A stretch of DNA of 64,000 nt, from positions 1 through 64,000 of the forward strand of contig NZ_PUQD01000013.1 in the NCBI RefSeq assembly GCF_003331055.1, written 5' to 3'. Positions 28,590-37,309 of this stretch are shown here, piece after piece. This stretch comes from Pseudomonas sp. AFG_SD02_1510_Pfu_092 (GTDB lineage: Bacteria; Pseudomonadota; Gammaproteobacteria; Pseudomonadales; Pseudomonadaceae). Within the stretch, counting starts at the first letter, position 1. Each line of letters starts with the position of its first letter. A program made the translations under genes and the position numbers. The notes beneath the pieces were generated by a model. It was not told where the DNA came from and ran no database searches. It worked only from the letters and a program-made list of their open reading frames with translations.

Positions 28590-29774
28590 ATGTGGTACAA
28601 CGGCCTGCTCGACTTGTCGGCCTGGCAACTGGTCGGCATCACCCTGCTGATGACCCATGTGACCATCGTCAGCGTCACGGTCTACCTGCACCGCTACTCC
28701 GCGCACCGGGCCCTGGAGCTCAATGGCGCGCTCAAGCACTTCTTCCGTTTCTGGCTGTGGCTGACCACGGCGCAGAACACCCGTGAATGGACTGCCGTGC
28801 ACCGCAAGCACCACGCCAAGTGCGAAACCCCGGACGACCCGCACAGCCCGGTGCACAAGGGCCTGAGTACGGTGTTGCGCAAAGGTGCCGAGCTTTACCG
28901 CGAGGAGGCGCGCAACCCGGAAACCCTGCGCATCTACGGCAAGAACTGCCCCGAAGACTGGATCGAGCGCAACCTCTATTCCCGCTACAAGCTGGGCGGC
29001 ATCGCGCTGATGGCGGTGATCGACCTGCTGCTGTTCGGCAGCATCGGCATCACCATCTGGGCAGTGCAGATGATGTGGATTCCGTTCTGGGCCGCCGGGG
29101 TGGTCAACGGCCTGGGCCACGCGCTCGGCTACCGCAACTTCGAATGCCGCGACGCCGCCACCAACCTGGTGCCGTGGGGCATCGTCATCGGTGGCGAAGA
29201 GCTGCACAACAACCATCACACCTACCCCAACTCGGCCAAGCTGTCGGTCAGGCGCTGGGAATTCGACATGGGCTGGGCGTGGATCCGCCTGTTCTGCCTG
29301 CTGCGCCTGGCCAAGGTGCAGCGCGTGGCGCCAATCGCCCACCGCGTCGAAGGCAAAGGCAGCCTGGACATGGACACCGCCATGGCCATCCTCAACAACC
29401 GCTTCCAGATCATGGCGCAGTACCGCAAGCTGGTGATCGGCCCGCTGGTCAAGCAGGAGCTGGCCCGCGTCGATGCCTCGGTGCGTCACCACTTCCGCCG
29501 TGCCAAGCGCCTGCTGTCGCGTGAAACCAGCCTGCTGGAAGACCGCCACCATGTGCGCATCGAATCGATGCTCGCCCACAGCCAGGCACTGAAGACCATT
29601 TACGAAAAACGCCTGGCCCTGCAACAGATCTGGGCGCGCACCAGCGCCAACGGCCATGACATGCTGGCCGCCATCAAGGACTGGGTTCACGAGGCGGAAA
29701 CCAGCGGCATCCATGCCCTGCGCGACTTCGCGGCACAGCTGAAAACCTATTCCCTGCGCCCGACCGGCGCCTGA
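28590..29774 (+). CDS. Acyl-CoA/lipid delta-9 fatty acid desaturase
   Basis: This is a membrane di-iron desaturase of 394 residues. All three histidine boxes are present: HRYSAH near residue 33, HRKHH near 72 and HNNHH near 208, with hydrophobic segments around them. It probably introduces a double bond in membrane acyl chains. The C-terminal 130 residues are a helical cytosolic extension. The gene stands alone, divergent from the PAS-GGDEF-EAL gene with a 146-base spacer, and is followed by a perfect 10-bp stem-loop. Confidence 0.93.
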   Translation: MWYNGLLDLSAWQLVGITLLMTHVTIVSVTVYLHRYSAHRALELNGALKHFFRFWLWLTTAQNTREWTAVHRKHHAKCETPDDPHSPVHKGLSTVLRKGAELYREEARNPETLRIYGKNCPEDWIERNLYSRYKLGGIALMAVIDLLLFGSIGITIWAVQMMWIPFWAAGVVNGLGHALGYRNFECRDAATNLVPWGIVIGGEELHNNHHTYPNSAKLSVRRWEFDMGWAWIRLFCLLRLAKVQRVAPIAHRVEGKGSLDMDTAMAILNNRFQIMAQYRKLVIGPLVKQELARVDASVRHHFRRAKRLLSRETSLLEDRHHVRIESMLAHSQALKTIYEKRLALQQIWARTSANGHDMLAAIKDWVHEAETSGIHALRDFAAQLKTYSLRPTGA

Positions 29775-29785
29775 CCGCCGTTGAT

Positions 29786-29813
29786 CGGCATGCCTCCTGG
29801 CCGAGGCATGCCG
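29786..29813 (+). terminator. Stem-loop after the desaturase gene
   Basis: CGGCATGCCT and AGGCATGCCG form a perfect 10-bp stem with an 8-base loop, starting 12 bases after the stop. There is no clear T run, so it may stabilise the transcript end rather than terminate by itself. Confidence 0.5.
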
Positions 29814-29862
29814 TTCGGAACTTAGCCCACGGGTCTCCACTCCAAAATGGCACATCGCCCGC

Positions 29863-30903
29863 GTGGCGGGCCGGATGCTGGCCGCACGCTTTCATGTCGA
29901 GACCTGCTCCGTGCACATGGCCAAGAACATTCCAACGACACTGCCCGGCACCCCGCCTCCCGAGGCCGCCCAGACTCTACTGGCACTACTCCACGCCCAG
30001 GGTGAGGTAGCCCGCCTGAGCGAACGCGAACAGCTGTTCAGCTCGCTGCTCGACAGCGTCAATGCCGTGGTGTGGGCCTTCGACTGGGAAACCCGCCAGG
30101 TGCTTTACGTCAGCCCCGCCTACGAACGCATCTTCGGCCGCCCGGTGAGCCTGCTGATGGCCAACTTCAACGAGTGGCGCGACAGCATCTACCCCGACGA
30201 CCTGGAATTCGCCGAACGCAGCCTGGCCCAGGTGCTGCTCAAGGGCGCGGTGGAAGACCGCGAGTATCGCATCCTCAATGCCGACGGCCAGCTGCGCTGG
30301 CTGAGCGACAAGTGCTACATCAACCAGCAACGCGACGGCGACCGGGTGATCATTGTCGGCATCGCCGAAGACATCACCGAGAAGAAGCAGCTCGAAGGCG
30401 AACTGCAGCGCCTGGCCACCACCGATGTGCTGACCCAGAGCAGCAACCGCCGGCACTTCTTCGAATGTGCCCAGCAGGCCTTCGCCAATGCCCGCGAAGA
30501 CGGTACGCCACTGGCTTTCCTGCTACTGGACATCGACGACTTCAAAGTCATCAACGACAGCTACGGCCACCAGGAAGGCGACCAGGTACTGCAGCAGATC
30601 GCCGACAGCGGCAAAGCCGTGCTACGCCGTGGCGACCTGTTCGGGCGCATTGGTGGCGAAGAGTTCGCGGCGGTATTCCCGGGCTGCAGCGCCCAGGTAG
30701 CCGAGCAAATTGCCGAACGCTTGCAGCGGCAGATCCAGCGGCTGAGCTTCAGCCATGGCGAGCAGACCTACGGGGTGACGGTGAGCCAGGGCGTGACCGG
30801 GCTGACCGACGACGATGTGAACCTGGACAGCCTGTATGCCCGGGCCGATGCGGCGATGTACCAGGCCAAGCGCCAGGGCAAGAACCGGATCGTTCGCAGC
30901 TGA
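29863..30903 (+). CDS. PAS-GGDEF diguanylate cyclase
   Basis: This protein of up to 346 residues has a PAS/PAC sensor domain (about residues 60-170, VWAFDWETRQVLYVSPAYER, closing with GIAEDITEKKQLEGEL). A GGDEF domain follows with the active-site variant GRIGGEEFAAVF near residue 265 and the metal-binding LLLDIDDFKVIND. It probably makes c-di-GMP in the cytoplasm. The start is uncertain: ATGs at 29863, 29875 and 29917 are all in frame and none has a strong ribosome-binding site. The leading TDVLTQSSNRR deviates slightly from the usual TDxLTGLxNRR. Confidence 0.9.
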   Translation: MAGRMLAARFHVETCSVHMAKNIPTTLPGTPPPEAAQTLLALLHAQGEVARLSEREQLFSSLLDSVNAVVWAFDWETRQVLYVSPAYERIFGRPVSLLMANFNEWRDSIYPDDLEFAERSLAQVLLKGAVEDREYRILNADGQLRWLSDKCYINQQRDGDRVIIVGIAEDITEKKQLEGELQRLATTDVLTQSSNRRHFFECAQQAFANAREDGTPLAFLLLDIDDFKVINDSYGHQEGDQVLQQIADSGKAVLRRGDLFGRIGGEEFAAVFPGCSAQVAEQIAERLQRQIQRLSFSHGEQTYGVTVSQGVTGLTDDDVNLDSLYARADAAMYQAKRQGKNRIVRS

Positions 30904-30920
30904 CTGTTTTTCACCACTTG

Positions 30921-30946
30921 CCGGCCTGTACGCTCCCACAGGATCT
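30921..30946. repeat. Degenerate single REP fragment
   Basis: GCCGGCCTGTACGCTCCCAC retains only the outer part of a REP unit; the GC-rich centre is lost. It lies between the convergent GGDEF and HDOD genes. Confidence 0.5.
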
Positions 30947-30978
30947 GCGCGGGGTTCAACGAACCTAACCGCAAAATC

Positions 30979-32238
30979 TCAGCTGGAAACCTCGGCCTCA
31001 GCCACCGGCGGCTCTTCCTGCGGCTTAACCTCCAGATTGTCCACCTTGCGCAGCCGGCTCAGCTCCGGCAGCCCAAGCTTGAGCAGGCGCGCGGTCTTGC
31101 TGCTGGCGACCTTCTCCAACCCTTGCTCGGCCGGCAGCCGCGACAACAGCCCAGCCAGGTTCATGGCCAGAATCTCCCGCGAATAGACCCCGCCACCCAA
31201 CTGGTAGATCGCCGCGATCAATTCGCGCAGGGTCAGCGGCAACCGCCAACGGGTACGCAGCGCCGAGCCGAACGCCGCGCCGAATTCGTTGAGCGACAGC
31301 TGCACCTTGTCCTCATCCAGCTCACCACCGGCCAGCCGCCATTCCTGCAGGCAGCGCAGCACCGCCAGGTCGCCCAGGCAATGCAGCAACCCCGCGCAAT
31401 AGCAACGCCCTTCATCCAGCTCGAGCATGCGCGCCAAGGTTCGGCCATATTCGGCAGCGTGCAGCGAAAGGTCCCAGTAACGCGCCGCATGCTCGGCCAG
31501 CAGCGGGTCGCTGAGGCGCGCGCTGCGTTTCAGGGTCATGCCCAGAATCAGGTTCATGCTCTGCGTGCTGCCAAGCTTGTTCAGCGCCTGCAACAACGTC
31601 TGCACTGGCGCTTCGCGGTGCAGCGCTGCGCTGTTGGCGGCAGCAATCAGCACGGCAGTGATCTGCGGGTCCTGCTGCACTTCCTCTTCCAGCACCCTCA
31701 GGTTCAGGCCGTGGGGGTTGAGCGCGCGCTTGATCGCCACTTGCACATCGGCCAGCAGCGGCCCGCCGTCGGCGCTGGCGCGGCGCTGTTCCAGATACGC
31801 CGGCAGGCTGGCACCAGGCTGCAAGGCCGGCACCGGGCAGGCGATCTCTTCGCCCACGGCCAGCAGCAGCTCTTCCAGGCGCTTGCGCAGGTTGTCCAGG
31901 TCAAGCGGCTTGCTCAGGTAGGCCGTGGGGTGCAGGGGCAGCGCCTCACGCACACTTGCGCTGTCACTGCGGTTGCTCATGAGGATGAACGGCAACCCCG
32001 AGCCTTTGGCGCGCACCTTGCGCAGCAGGTCGAGGCCATCGACGCCGGCCAGCTCGCGCGCGGCGATGATCAGATCGGGCTTGCCGGACAAGGCCCCGAG
32101 CGCCTGTTCACCGTCGGCGCAGACCTGCAGGCGGGCATCGCAGCGCACGCTAAGCAACATTTCGCTGAGCATGTCACGCACCCAGGGGTCGCCTTCGACA
32201 ATCAGCACGCTTGGTGGGGTGGGGTTTGCAGCGCTCAT
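30979..32238 (-). CDS. Pseudo-receiver/HDOD-domain signalling protein
   Basis: This 419-residue protein has an N-terminal response-regulator fold (residues 10-125, VLIVEGDPWVRDMLSEML), and the rest is an HDOD domain (VLIAAANSAALHREAPVQTL around residue 200). The position of the usual phospho-acceptor aspartate (PDLxxxD) reads PDLIIAARELAGVDG, so alanine replaces aspartate, while the switch serine (LMSNRSD) and lysine (LSKPLD) remain. It is therefore probably phosphorylation-independent. AGGAG lies 7 bases before the ATG at 32238; a longer frame to 32331 has no site. HDOD proteins often act with c-di-GMP circuits, and two such genes are adjacent. Confidence 0.87.
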   Translation of the reverse strand: MSAANPTPPSVLIVEGDPWVRDMLSEMLLSVRCDARLQVCADGEQALGALSGKPDLIIAARELAGVDGLDLLRKVRAKGSGLPFILMSNRSDSASVREALPLHPTAYLSKPLDLDNLRKRLEELLLAVGEEIACPVPALQPGASLPAYLEQRRASADGGPLLADVQVAIKRALNPHGLNLRVLEEEVQQDPQITAVLIAAANSAALHREAPVQTLLQALNKLGSTQSMNLILGMTLKRSARLSDPLLAEHAARYWDLSLHAAEYGRTLARMLELDEGRCYCAGLLHCLGDLAVLRCLQEWRLAGGELDEDKVQLSLNEFGAAFGSALRTRWRLPLTLRELIAAIYQLGGGVYSREILAMNLAGLLSRLPAEQGLEKVASSKTARLLKLGLPELSRLRKVDNLEVKPQEEPPVAEAEVSS

Positions 32239-32331
32239 CGCCGACTCCTGAAAATCCCTGACACGCAATCCATCGCAGCTTCCTAAGCGAGTCCTGCCAC
32301 AACGATAGCGCCACCTGGGTTTTCTGGGCAT

Positions 32332-32360
32332 AAAAAAACCCGCCGAAGCGGGTTTTTTCT
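32332..32360 (-). terminator. Rho-independent terminator of gabT
   Basis: AACCCGC and GCGGGTT form a stem flanked by A7 on one side and T6 on the other, so it could work in both directions. It lies 14 bases after the gabT stop. Confidence 0.88.
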
Positions 32361-32373
32361 ACAGCACATCACA

Positions 32374-33651
32374 TCAGGCAATTTCAGCGAAGCATTCTTC
32401 GATGATGGCCAGGCCTTTATCCAGCAGGGCGTCTTCGGCGGTCAGCGGAACCAGAATCCGCAGGACGTTGCCGTAGGTGCCGCAGGACAGCAGGATCAGG
32501 CCCTTCTCGCGGGCCTTGGCGACAACCTGGCCAACAGCAGCAGCGTTCGGGGTGTGAGTGCCTTTCTCGAAGACTTCGACAGCGATCATCGAGCCCAGAC
32601 CACGGACGTCGCCGATGATCGGGTGCTTCTTCTGGATTTCGCGCAGGCCGGCGGTCAGGCGCTCGCCGACTGCCTTGCTGCGGTCCAGCAGTTTCTCTTC
32701 TTCGAACACTTCGATCACGGCCAGGGCCGCGGCGCAAGCGATCGGCGAACCGGCGTAAGTGCCACCCAGGCCGCCCGGGGCGATGGCGTCCATGTACTCG
32801 GCCTTGCCGCACACACCGGCCAGCGGGAAGCCGCCAGCGATGGACTTGGCAAAGGTGGTCAGGTCAGGCGCGACGCCCATCTGCTCCATGGCGAAGAAGG
32901 TGCCGGTACGGCCAGCGCCGGTCTGCACTTCGTCGGCGATCAGCAGGATGCCGTGCTTGTCGCACAGCTCGCGCAGGCGCTGCATCAGCTCTTTCGGCGC
33001 TGGCAGGAAACCGCCTTCGCCTTGTACTGGCTCGAGGATGATCGCGGCGATGTCGCGCGGCTCGGCATCGTTCTTGAAGATGCGCTCGACCGAGGCGATG
33101 GCGTCGTCAACGCTGACACCGTGCAACTCGCTCGGGAACAGGGCGCGGAAGATGCCGCCTGGCATCAGGCCCATGCCAGCGGAGTACGGCACGACCTTGC
33201 CGGTCAGGCCCAGGGTCATCATGGTACGGCCGTGGTAGCCGCCGGTGAAGGCAATGACGCCAGCGCGGCCGGTGGCGGCACGGGCGATCTTGACGGCGTT
33301 TTCAACGGCTTCGGAGCCGGTGGTGACCAGCAGGGTCTTCTTGTCGAAGTTGCCTGGGACCAGCTTGTTGATCTTTTCGCACAGCTCTACGTACGGTTCG
33401 TAGGCCAGCACCTGGAAGCAGGTGTGGCTGACCTTGGTCAGCTGCTCTTGCACGGCTGCAACCACTTTCGGGTGCAGGTGGCCAGTGTTCAGTACTGCGA
33501 TGCCGCCGGCGAAGTCGATCAGTTCGCGGCCTTCAACGTCGATCACCGTCGAATTCTTCGCGGTATCGACGAAGATCGGGTGGATCTGGCCAACGCCACG
33601 TGGGACGGCGGCGACACGACGTTGCATCAAGGATTCGTTGGTCTTGCTCAT
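32374..33651 (-). CDS. gabT: 4-aminobutyrate aminotransferase
   Basis: GabT is a PLP enzyme that moves the amino group of GABA to 2-oxoglutarate, giving succinate semialdehyde. The 425-residue protein has the class III aminotransferase segments GSEAVENAVKIARAATGR, ADEVQTGAGRTGTFFAMEQ and the PLP-lysine segment TTFAKSIAGGFPLAGV. 5-aminovalerate is an alternative substrate in P. putida. It lies downstream of gabD on the same strand but is separated by 183 bases that include a terminator, so it may also have its own promoter. Confidence 0.95.
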   Translation of the reverse strand: MSKTNESLMQRRVAAVPRGVGQIHPIFVDTAKNSTVIDVEGRELIDFAGGIAVLNTGHLHPKVVAAVQEQLTKVSHTCFQVLAYEPYVELCEKINKLVPGNFDKKTLLVTTGSEAVENAVKIARAATGRAGVIAFTGGYHGRTMMTLGLTGKVVPYSAGMGLMPGGIFRALFPSELHGVSVDDAIASVERIFKNDAEPRDIAAIILEPVQGEGGFLPAPKELMQRLRELCDKHGILLIADEVQTGAGRTGTFFAMEQMGVAPDLTTFAKSIAGGFPLAGVCGKAEYMDAIAPGGLGGTYAGSPIACAAALAVIEVFEEEKLLDRSKAVGERLTAGLREIQKKHPIIGDVRGLGSMIAVEVFEKGTHTPNAAAVGQVVAKAREKGLILLSCGTYGNVLRILVPLTAEDALLDKGLAIIEECFAEIA

Positions 33652-33770
33652 AATGCCCTCATTGCGCCGGTCTGGAGTGGCGCTTTTATTCGGGGGTGGC
33701 TGGGAGTGCTCGCGAACAGTATTCGTTGATCGACTGCCGTGAACGCCCTGGCCACCAGGTACCGCAATGT

Positions 33771-33810
33771 AAAAAAGGCCAGCGAGACGTCGCTCTCGCG
33801 CCCCGCTGGC
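33771..33810 (-). terminator. Terminator between gabD and gabT
   Basis: On the minus strand GCCAGCG (33810-33804) pairs with CGCTGGC (33784-33778), with smaller pairings inside the loop, and is followed by CTTTTTT. It lies 24 bases after the gabD stop and would reduce read-through into gabT. Confidence 0.7.
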
Positions 33811-33834
33811 AGAGGTAAAGCCGCTACCGTGCGA

Positions 33835-35277
33835 TCAGACGCTGATGCACAGGTATTTGATTTCGAGGTAGTCCTCGATACCGTACTTGGAACCTTCACG
33901 GCCCAGGCCCGACGCCTTGATGCCACCGAACGGTGCCACTTCGTTGGAAATCAGGCCGGTGTTGATACCTACCATGCCGTATTCCAGGGCTTCGGCAACA
34001 CGGAACACACGGCTCATGTCGCGGGCGTAGAAGTACGAGGCCAGGCCGAATTCGGTGTCGTTGGACATGGCGATGACTTCGGCCTCGTCCTTGAAGCGGA
34101 ACAGCGGCGCCAGCGGGCCGAAGGTCTCTTCCTTGGCGACAGCGGCGGTCTTCGGTACGTCGACCAGAATGGTCGGTTCGAAGAAGTTGCCTTCGATCAG
34201 TTTGCCGCCGGACAGCACCTTGGCGCCTTTGCCAACGGCGTCTTCGATGTGCTCCTGAACCTTGGCGACAGCCTTGCCGTCGATCAGCGGGCCGGTGGTG
34301 GTGCCTTCTTCCAGGCCGTTACCGATCTTCAGCTTGGCAACCGCGGCGGCCAGCTTCTGGGCGAACGCGTCGTAGACGCCGTCCTGCACGTAGATACGGT
34401 TGGCGCAAACGCAGGTCTGGCCGTTGTTGCGGTACTTGGAGATGATCGCGCCCTCGACCGCCTTGTCCAGGTCGGCGTCGTCGAACACGATGAACGGGGC
34501 GTTACCACCCAGCTCCAGGGAAACCTTCTTGATGTCCTTGGCGCATTCTTCCATCAGCTGGCGACCGATTTCGGTCGAGCCGGTGAAGGACAGCTTGCGT
34601 ACCAGGGAGTTGCCGGTCAATTCGCCGCCCACTTCGCCGGCGCTGCCGGTCACCACGCTCAGCACGCCAGCCGGGATGCCGGCACGGTGGGCCAGCTCGA
34701 CCAGGGCCAGGGCGGAGTACGGGGTCTGCGAGGCAGGCTTGAGCACCATGGTGCAGCCAGCGGCCAGGGCCGGGCCGGCTTTACGGGTGATCATGGCGGC
34801 CGGGAAGTTCCACGGGGTGATGGCCGCGGTGACGCCGATCGGCTGCTTGATGACGATCAGGCGCTTGTCTGGCTGGTGGCCCGGGATGGTGTCACCGTAG
34901 ACGCGCTTGGCTTCTTCGGCGAACCACTCGATGAACGAGGCGGCGTAGGCGATTTCGCCCTTGGCTTCGGCCAGCGGCTTGCCTTGTTCGGTGGTCATCA
35001 GGCGCGCCAGGTCGTCCTGGTTCTCGATCATCAGTTCGAACCAGCGACGCAGCTTGGCCGAACGCTCTTTGGCGGTCAGGGCACGCCAGGCCGGCAGGGC
35101 CTTGTCGGCGGCTTCGATGGCGCGGCGGGTTTCCGCAGTGCCCATCTTCGGCACGGTGCCGATGACTTCACCGGTGGCCGGGTTAGTCACCTTGATGGTC
35201 TGGCCGTTGTCCGCATCCAGCCACTCACCATTGATGTAGGCTTGCTGGCGGAACAACTGAGCGTCTTTGAGCTGCAT
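33835..35277 (-). CDS. gabD: Succinate-semialdehyde dehydrogenase (NADP+)
   Basis: GabD oxidises the succinate (or glutarate) semialdehyde made by GabT. This 480-residue aldehyde dehydrogenase has the cofactor-binding FTGSTEIGRQL, the catalytic glutamate in ELGGNAPFIVFDD and the catalytic cysteine in GQTCVCANRIYVQ. The ATG at 35277 gives MQLKDAQLFRQQAYING, the family start, with GGGAAG upstream; an ATG at 35316 is in frame but unsupported. An inverted repeat lies 54-71 bases upstream. Confidence 0.95.
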   Translation of the reverse strand: MQLKDAQLFRQQAYINGEWLDADNGQTIKVTNPATGEVIGTVPKMGTAETRRAIEAADKALPAWRALTAKERSAKLRRWFELMIENQDDLARLMTTEQGKPLAEAKGEIAYAASFIEWFAEEAKRVYGDTIPGHQPDKRLIVIKQPIGVTAAITPWNFPAAMITRKAGPALAAGCTMVLKPASQTPYSALALVELAHRAGIPAGVLSVVTGSAGEVGGELTGNSLVRKLSFTGSTEIGRQLMEECAKDIKKVSLELGGNAPFIVFDDADLDKAVEGAIISKYRNNGQTCVCANRIYVQDGVYDAFAQKLAAAVAKLKIGNGLEEGTTTGPLIDGKAVAKVQEHIEDAVGKGAKVLSGGKLIEGNFFEPTILVDVPKTAAVAKEETFGPLAPLFRFKDEAEVIAMSNDTEFGLASYFYARDMSRVFRVAEALEYGMVGINTGLISNEVAPFGGIKASGLGREGSKYGIEDYLEIKYLCISV

Positions 35278-35330
35278 GTCGGCTTCCCGAATTGTTGATT
35301 GTTGAAAAGCGCCCAACGCAGGGCATCGAG

Positions 35331-35348
35331 CGTTTGAAATCTCAAACG
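35331..35348. promoter_or_regulatory. Inverted repeat upstream of gabD
   Basis: CGTTTGA (35331-35337) and TCAAACG (35342-35348) are perfect arms with a 4-base spacer, 54 bases upstream of the gabD ATG. A second small dyad, TTCG...CGAA around an A7 run, lies about 50 bases further up. This could be an operator; no dedicated regulator is adjacent. Confidence 0.4.
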
Positions 35349-35449
35349 AATGCTAAGCGGCTGCTGGGGTGTTGGACAATAGGCTGTTCGAAAAAAAGAA
35401 CGAATGGTTGAACACCCTGGCGGAAATTTCATCGTCTGTGTAATGGCAA

Positions 35450-35553
35450 GCGGCCTCTTCGCGGGTAAACCCGCTCCCACAGGTACTGCACAGATTTTGA
35501 ATTCTGTAGAGATCCTGTGGGAGCGGGTTTACCCGCGAAGAGGCCAGTACAGG
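35450..35553. repeat. Inverted pair of REP palindromes
   Basis: CGGCCTCTTCGCGGGTAAAC near 35451 is mirrored by GGGTTTACCCGCGAAGAGGC near 35525. With the gabD leader it fills the 338-base gap between gabD and the arylsulfotransferase gene, where I see no other gene. Confidence 0.9.
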
Positions 35554-35615
35554 TTAGACGAACGAGCCGAAGGAAATGTGATGGGAGGACCGACGGCCCT
35601 CCCGGAAGGAACAGG

Positions 35616-37292
35616 TCAGAACGCCTTGGCCAGGTCGATCACCAGGGCCCGGTAACCCACGCTGCCAGGCTGCCGGCTGTGCACTTTCAGCTCCACCAGC
35701 ACTTCCTGGGTGCCGCGCCGTACCTCGTTGAGCACGGTGGTGGTCAGCTTCTGCGGGGTCAGGAAATTCACCGACGCCGAGTAGATGAACTGGGTGTCGG
35801 TCTCCGGCCGGTAGGCCACCACCGAGGTCACCGGGCTGTACCACTCGTCGCCACGTTCCTTGCCGTACTCCCACACTTGCTCGACTGTGCCCTTGGCCTC
35901 ATCGATACGGTACTCCACGGCCCGGCTGTAGTTGCCGGTCAGCTTGGTGGGCGCAAAGTCGCGGCCCCAGCCATTGTCGAACACGGTCAGTGTGCCTTTG
36001 CCAGTCAGCCAGGCGGTGTGCTGGGTCCATGACCAGTCGAAACCTGCACTTTCAACCGGTTTCAGTACCTTTTCACGCAGATGCTGCGGCCAACCCTGGG
36101 GCGAGGCAAGAATCCACTTCACCTGCTTGTCACGGCCGATCTTCACCACGCCCTGGTGCCGCGCTGAAACGATGATGCTGTCATCATCGGCGTCGTAATC
36201 GATAGCGTTGACGTGCGCCCAGTTACGCCCGGTACCTACCCCCGGCGTGTCACCAAAGGGCAGGTCGCCCTCGGCCAGTTCGTTGGCCAGCCGCTCGTCC
36301 TGCTTGTGCACCCCTGGCGTCAGCTGGATGGCGGCCTTGCCCAGGGTTTCCAGCAGGTCGCCACGGTACGGGTCGAGGATCTGGTTGAGGTCCCAGAAGT
36401 CCAGCACATCACCCGCCTCGTCGACTTCGATGATGTGGTCGCGGATCGAGCGCACACGCTTGCCATCGGGCCGGCGGTAATCGCTGGTGCCGACCCGCAG
36501 CAGGTAAGTGCCATTGGCGGTTTCGCGGATTTCATGGGAGAAGTCGGCGAACTTGTCGGGCAGGCTGCGCTGCCAGATGCGCCGGCCCAGCAGGTCGTAC
36601 TTGGAGTAGGTCTGGCCCTGGCCCCAGATCAGCTTGCCGTCGCGGGTCTGCTGGAAGCCCATGGTGCCGCCCAGGCCGTCACGGCGGTTGGAGTCGTGGA
36701 TCTGCTCGATGTCCAGGTACCAGCGCACATCGCCATTGCTGTCGGCAATCCAGTTGGTGCCCACCTGGTCCCACTCCGCTGCCCCACCCAGCGCGTTCCA
36801 CTTGAAGGCGCGGCCGCCCGGAATGTCACCTTGCAGGTGGTTGAACAGATACAGGCGCTGCTCGAAGCCCGGCGCCACCTTGACCGGCTCTACCTCCGGC
36901 AACGCCGCGGTTTGCCTGGCCACGACCGGCAGGCGCACGGCCGGGGCGTAAATCTGGTACTGCTCGCGAATGCGCTCGCCGTCCAGCTTGTAGGTCACCT
37001 CCACCTGGTTGACGTGGTCCGGGTACAGGCCGAACACCGGGATGCCACCGTAGGTCCACAGCGAACGGTCGGCCACGTCGTAGACGATGTCCACGCCGCG
37101 CTCGCCACGCCCCAGCACACGCACATGGGCGCCACTCAGGCTGCGCCCGCCATCGCGAATGATCGCGGTCAGCGGCGCCAGGCGATAGGGGTTCACCACC
37201 ACATCGCCGAGCAGCGCTTCGTCACGCTCGGGGACCTTGGCGGTCAGGCACGCGCCCTCGGGCAGGGCTGGGGTTTCGGTCTTGGCATTCAT
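35616..37292 (-). CDS. Aryl-sulfate sulfotransferase, probably cytoplasmic
   Basis: This 557-residue protein has the sequence pattern of the AssT family, which transfers sulfate from aryl sulfate esters to phenolic acceptors. Key segments are GRNWAHVNAIDYDADDDSII and SARHQGVVKI, whose histidines lie where I expect the family active-site residues. Enterobacterial AssT is periplasmic, but this one begins MNAKTETPALPEGACL with no signal peptide. It may therefore act on sulfate esters already imported by AtsRBC. AAGGAG is 7 bases before the ATG. It lies 17 bases after sftP and is probably cotranscribed with it. It has one cysteine and few methionines. Confidence 0.85.
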   Translation of the reverse strand: MNAKTETPALPEGACLTAKVPERDEALLGDVVVNPYRLAPLTAIIRDGGRSLSGAHVRVLGRGERGVDIVYDVADRSLWTYGGIPVFGLYPDHVNQVEVTYKLDGERIREQYQIYAPAVRLPVVARQTAALPEVEPVKVAPGFEQRLYLFNHLQGDIPGGRAFKWNALGGAAEWDQVGTNWIADSNGDVRWYLDIEQIHDSNRRDGLGGTMGFQQTRDGKLIWGQGQTYSKYDLLGRRIWQRSLPDKFADFSHEIRETANGTYLLRVGTSDYRRPDGKRVRSIRDHIIEVDEAGDVLDFWDLNQILDPYRGDLLETLGKAAIQLTPGVHKQDERLANELAEGDLPFGDTPGVGTGRNWAHVNAIDYDADDDSIIVSARHQGVVKIGRDKQVKWILASPQGWPQHLREKVLKPVESAGFDWSWTQHTAWLTGKGTLTVFDNGWGRDFAPTKLTGNYSRAVEYRIDEAKGTVEQVWEYGKERGDEWYSPVTSVVAYRPETDTQFIYSASVNFLTPQKLTTTVLNEVRRGTQEVLVELKVHSRQPGSVGYRALVIDLAKAF

Positions 37293-37309
37293 GGCAAAGC
37301 TCCTTGTGC

